Shown: piece after piece, positions 61,803 to 64,000 of the stretch
Layout: each line of letters opens with the position of its first letter
Position numbering within the stretch: position 1 is the stretch's first letter
NCBI RefSeq assembly: GCF_002140715.2
Contig: NZ_NGLE02000001.1
Location: 2,322,001-2,386,000, forward strand
Direction: 5' to 3'
Source of the DNA: Enterococcus sp. 4G2_DIV0659
Lineage (GTDB): Bacteria > Bacillota > Bacilli > Lactobacillales > Enterococcaceae
DNA: 64,000 bases
Translations under genes and position numbers: made by a program
Notes under the pieces: generated by a model
Told to the model about the DNA's origin: nothing
The model's input: the letters and a program-made list of their open reading frames with translations, nothing else
Database searches by the model: none

Positions 61803-62351
61803 ATGAAAAAATTTATAGTATTTTGCATTGCTCTTTTAATGATTGGGATTGGAACCACCCGAACAGTGGATACAGCAGATGCAGCTTTTTCCAAAGACGA
61901 GGTAGTCAAAGCAAGGTTTGCGCTAAAAAAAGAACGACTGGCTGAAATTGTATCCAAAAAAATTGCCCATGTCGAACAGTCAATCAAAACAAAATTAAAA
62001 GAACAAGAAGCAAAAAAAGTACAAAAGCAAAAAGAAGAAGAGAAAAAAGCGACAGAAAAAAAAGAAGCAGAAGAGAAAGCAGCTGAAGCTAAAGCTGAAC
62101 ATGAAACAGCGCCAAATACAGTGACGGAGAATCAAGAAGATGCGCCAAATACCGCTGTACCAGAAGAGCAACAACAAGCACCAAGTAATGATCAAGGAGC
62201 AGATGCTGTCTCTGGGGCATCAAGTAATTGGCAGGAAAGAAAACAAAAGGGACAAGAATGGGGAGAGCGATTACGCGATCCTAATTTGACACCAGAAGAG
62301 CGTCAAGGTATCATTCAAGAGAAAAAGAATTACTACCGCAACAATCACTGA
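61803..62351 (+). CDS. Secreted Lys/Glu-rich helical protein
   Basis: A 182-residue protein with a signal peptide (cleavage near ADAAF, residue 28). A long charged helix (about 30-98, repeated KEEEKKATEKKEAEEKA pattern) is followed by a Pro/Ala/Gln-rich linker and a short C-terminal domain (WQERKQKGQEWGERLRD ... YRNNH). There is no anchor motif. It closes the glycosyltransferase unit (38 bases after the lipoprotein gene). It may bind the polysaccharide; family not recognised. Confidence 0.72.
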   Translation: MKKFIVFCIALLMIGIGTTRTVDTADAAFSKDEVVKARFALKKERLAEIVSKKIAHVEQSIKTKLKEQEAKKVQKQKEEEKKATEKKEAEEKAAEAKAEHETAPNTVTENQEDAPNTAVPEEQQQAPSNDQGADAVSGASSNWQERKQKGQEWGERLRDPNLTPEERQGIIQEKKNYYRNNH

Positions 62352-62579
62352 ATAAAGGAACAAGCAGCTTTTTATTTCAACATACAAAATTTGGAGTGTA
62401 GCTGATTAAGACGCTTTTAGATAAAGGACTTTATTTTTTAGCTGGGATTTTCTGCTAGAATGCTCTTAAAAAAGCATCAAAGTAACTGCTTTTCCCTGAT
62501 TCGTGTATTGTGTTCTCAAATGTTTCTGTTGAGAAAGTGGGTAATTTGTCAATCAAAACTGTGATAAGGGGATTGAGCG

Positions 62580-62897
62580 ATGAGGGCTTCTAGCCAATTT
62601 AAAAAAGGTGCTTTAGAAATGTGTGTACTTCATTTTATTCAAAAAGAAGATCGATACGGCTATGAATTAACGCAACGAGTAAATCAGTATATACCAATTA
62701 CGGAAGGGGCGCTTTACCCAGTTCTGCGTCGATTAGTGAAGGAATCGTATTGTATCATTTATACGAAAGAATCTCCAGACGGACCTTCAAGAAAGTATTA
62801 CCAAATGACTGATAAAGGCAAAGAATATTTGGCGCTTTTAGAACGTGATTGGGATGAATTCGTTGAGCAAGTTAGTAAACTGAGGGAGGCAGATTAG
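62580..62897 (+). CDS. PadR family transcriptional regulator
   Basis: A 105-residue winged-helix repressor. FKKGALEMCVLHFIQKEDRYGYEL is the family N-terminus, TEGALYPVLRRLVKE the recognition helix region and SRKYYQMTDKGKEYL the wing. It is a short PadR-s2 protein without a large C-terminal domain. It overlaps in expression with the next gene (GTG directly after its stop), the usual pairing of PadR with HAAS/DUF1700 proteins, which answer to envelope stress or antimicrobial peptides in related bacteria. Confidence 0.92.
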   Translation: MRASSQFKKGALEMCVLHFIQKEDRYGYELTQRVNQYIPITEGALYPVLRRLVKESYCIIYTKESPDGPSRKYYQMTDKGKEYLALLERDWDEFVEQVSKLREAD

Positions 62898-64000
62898 TGA
62901 ACACAATGGAAGAATATTTAAACCAACTAAAGGCTGCTTTTGCTGAAGAAGATATTGAGTATTTTAATGAGTTGAAGGAAGACTTATTGGAACAATTAGC
63001 GATTTGTTTGGAAGAAGGTCAAACAGAGCAAGAAGTGATTGAAAGATTGGCTCCTCCAGAAGAAATAGCTGCAGACTATTATGCAGATCTAAGTTTAGAT
63101 GCAGCGATCAATGCAAAGACTTCAGTTGTTCCTAGAGAAGAAATTCAAAATGTATTTATCCAATCCCAGAAAAAGAGAATGCAAAAATTTGCCAAAACGA
63201 CCTATAAAGTATTAAAACCATTATTATTGTTGGCATTTTTTATTCTATTTGCTTTTTTCTTTACGTATACAGTAAAAGAGTTGAACGAAGAACGAAATTT
63301 AGCTGCAATACCAACAATTCTATGTTTAGTATTACTCGCAGTGATTTTACAATTAATAAAAGGGTGGCTAGTTCGAAAAAAACGATTGATTACAGGTGTC
63401 ACAATTGGTTTGGTAGCTACAGCGACTGCGTTGTTCGTATTTTTTTCTGTAACAGGAAAATTGATGTATACAGGTAGACACTATTATAAAGAGATTAGTC
63501 TTGCATCAAGCAAACATGCGGCATTTAGTTTTGATTCCGATGCGGATGTTGAAATCACAACCGTAGAAGTATCCAGCACAGAAAAACCAAGCTTGATGCT
63601 TAAAGGAAGGTTTAAAGAGAGTGATATTCAAAAAATCGAGAATAGTTCTTATAAAAATAAAGTAGATTTATCTTTGGATGAAGAAAATATTTTCGATACT
63701 TTTACCAGAACAGGGCGCTCGGAAGTGATTTTCTTTATTCCCAAAGGAACGATACTGGATAATTTCCATCTAGGATTGAGTCAAGGGGATTTAAGGTTAT
63801 TAGATATTCAGACTAAGAATTTTGATTTAGACTTAACGACAGGAGATGTCTACGCCAAAAATATCATTGCTGATGAAGGGCGTATTGATAGTAAATCTGG
63901 GGATGTAATCATCGAAGAGTCAGCGATGAATTTAAAAGTTAAAAGCATTTCTGGAAAAACAGTTATCACCGGTATGCTGGGTAATTTGACAATCGATGGA
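62898..64000 (+). CDS. HAAS (DUF1700)-DUF4097 membrane protein, cut by window end
   Basis: GTG at 62898 (GGAGG seven bases upstream, directly after the padR TAG) opens a frame to the end of the window, 367 codons. Residues 1-80 form the HAAS/DUF1700 domain (MEEYLNQLKAAF, DLLEQL, LAPPEEIAADYY). Three helices follow at about 111-131, 140-155 and 165-185. A beta-helix-like DUF4097 region comes after about 205, with LSQGDLRL, LTTGDVYAKN and SKSGDVIIEE turns. This is the usual partner of PadR in Firmicutes. The C-terminus lies beyond 64000. Confidence 0.88.

Overview
This window is a 64 kb stretch of low-GC Firmicute chromosome, almost certainly from the genus Enterococcus. The evidence is the Gls24/GlsB stress cluster, a divergent WxL-like surface protein, the ddl-murF-cshA-acpS-alr-mazF order, an opuC osmolyte transporter, and a locus matching the protein families named after E. 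faecalis EF_0829 to EF_0839. The species cannot be fixed from the sequence alone. I see no rRNA, tRNA, CRISPR array, insertion sequence or prophage.

Layout. 1-1.3 kb: end of the amaP/DUF2273/gls24/glsB alkaline-shock cluster. 1.5-3.7 kb: secreted WxL-like protein. 3.9-5.1 kb (minus): DUF960 and ribosomal protein L25. 5.6-8.3 kb: pseudouridine synthase, YjjG-type phosphatase, acetyltransferase and uridine kinase. 8.4-11 kb: a PASTA remnant, an orphan MazF and an oxidoreductase. 11-23.7 kb: a regulated catabolic locus with a PRD regulator, a poorly characterised DUF4310/4311/4312 membrane system, a PTS EIIC, a MupG-family glycosidase, an amidohydrolase, DgaE, DgaF and a KDG kinase. Its likely substrate is a phosphorylated, acetylated amino-sugar (acid) saccharide. 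23.8-28.7 kb: an LXG polymorphic-toxin locus of the type VII secretion class, with two orphan toxin/immunity cassettes behind the intact toxin. 29-30.5 kb: a degenerate GyrB-like protein and a YaiI protein. 31-37.8 kb: housekeeping wall and RNA genes. 38-41.7 kb: a four-gene unit with coiled-coil and LysM proteins, followed by signal peptidase I. 42-45.4 kb: an Mga-like regulator divergent from a Cys-less Npx/Nox homologue. 45.5-55.2 kb: YhgE/Pip, CDF transporter, membrane-anchored MutS-like ATPase, APC permease and MenA. 55.3-58.8 kb (minus): opuC ABC transporter. 59-62.3 kb: cellulose-synthase-like glycosyltransferase with a lipoprotein and a secreted protein. 62.6-64 kb: PadR and an HAAS/DUF4097 protein cut by the window edge.

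Three things stand out. (1) A family of 100-120 nt hairpin-forming repeats occurs in tandem arrays inside the catabolic locus (four copies at 14.2-14.7 kb, two plus an internally deleted third at 22.36-22.63 kb) and singly upstream of rplY. The terminal stems differ in sequence between subfamilies but still pair within each copy. (2) The LXG toxin tail is modular: a 21-nt identical junction lies in the intact toxin and at the head of an orphan toxin tail, and a second repeat marks cassette ends. (3) Several enzymes keep the family fold but have lost key residues: GyrB-like without its ATPase residues, Npx/Nox-like with Ser42 in place of Cys, and a PilZ-like tail without a clear c-di-GMP motif.
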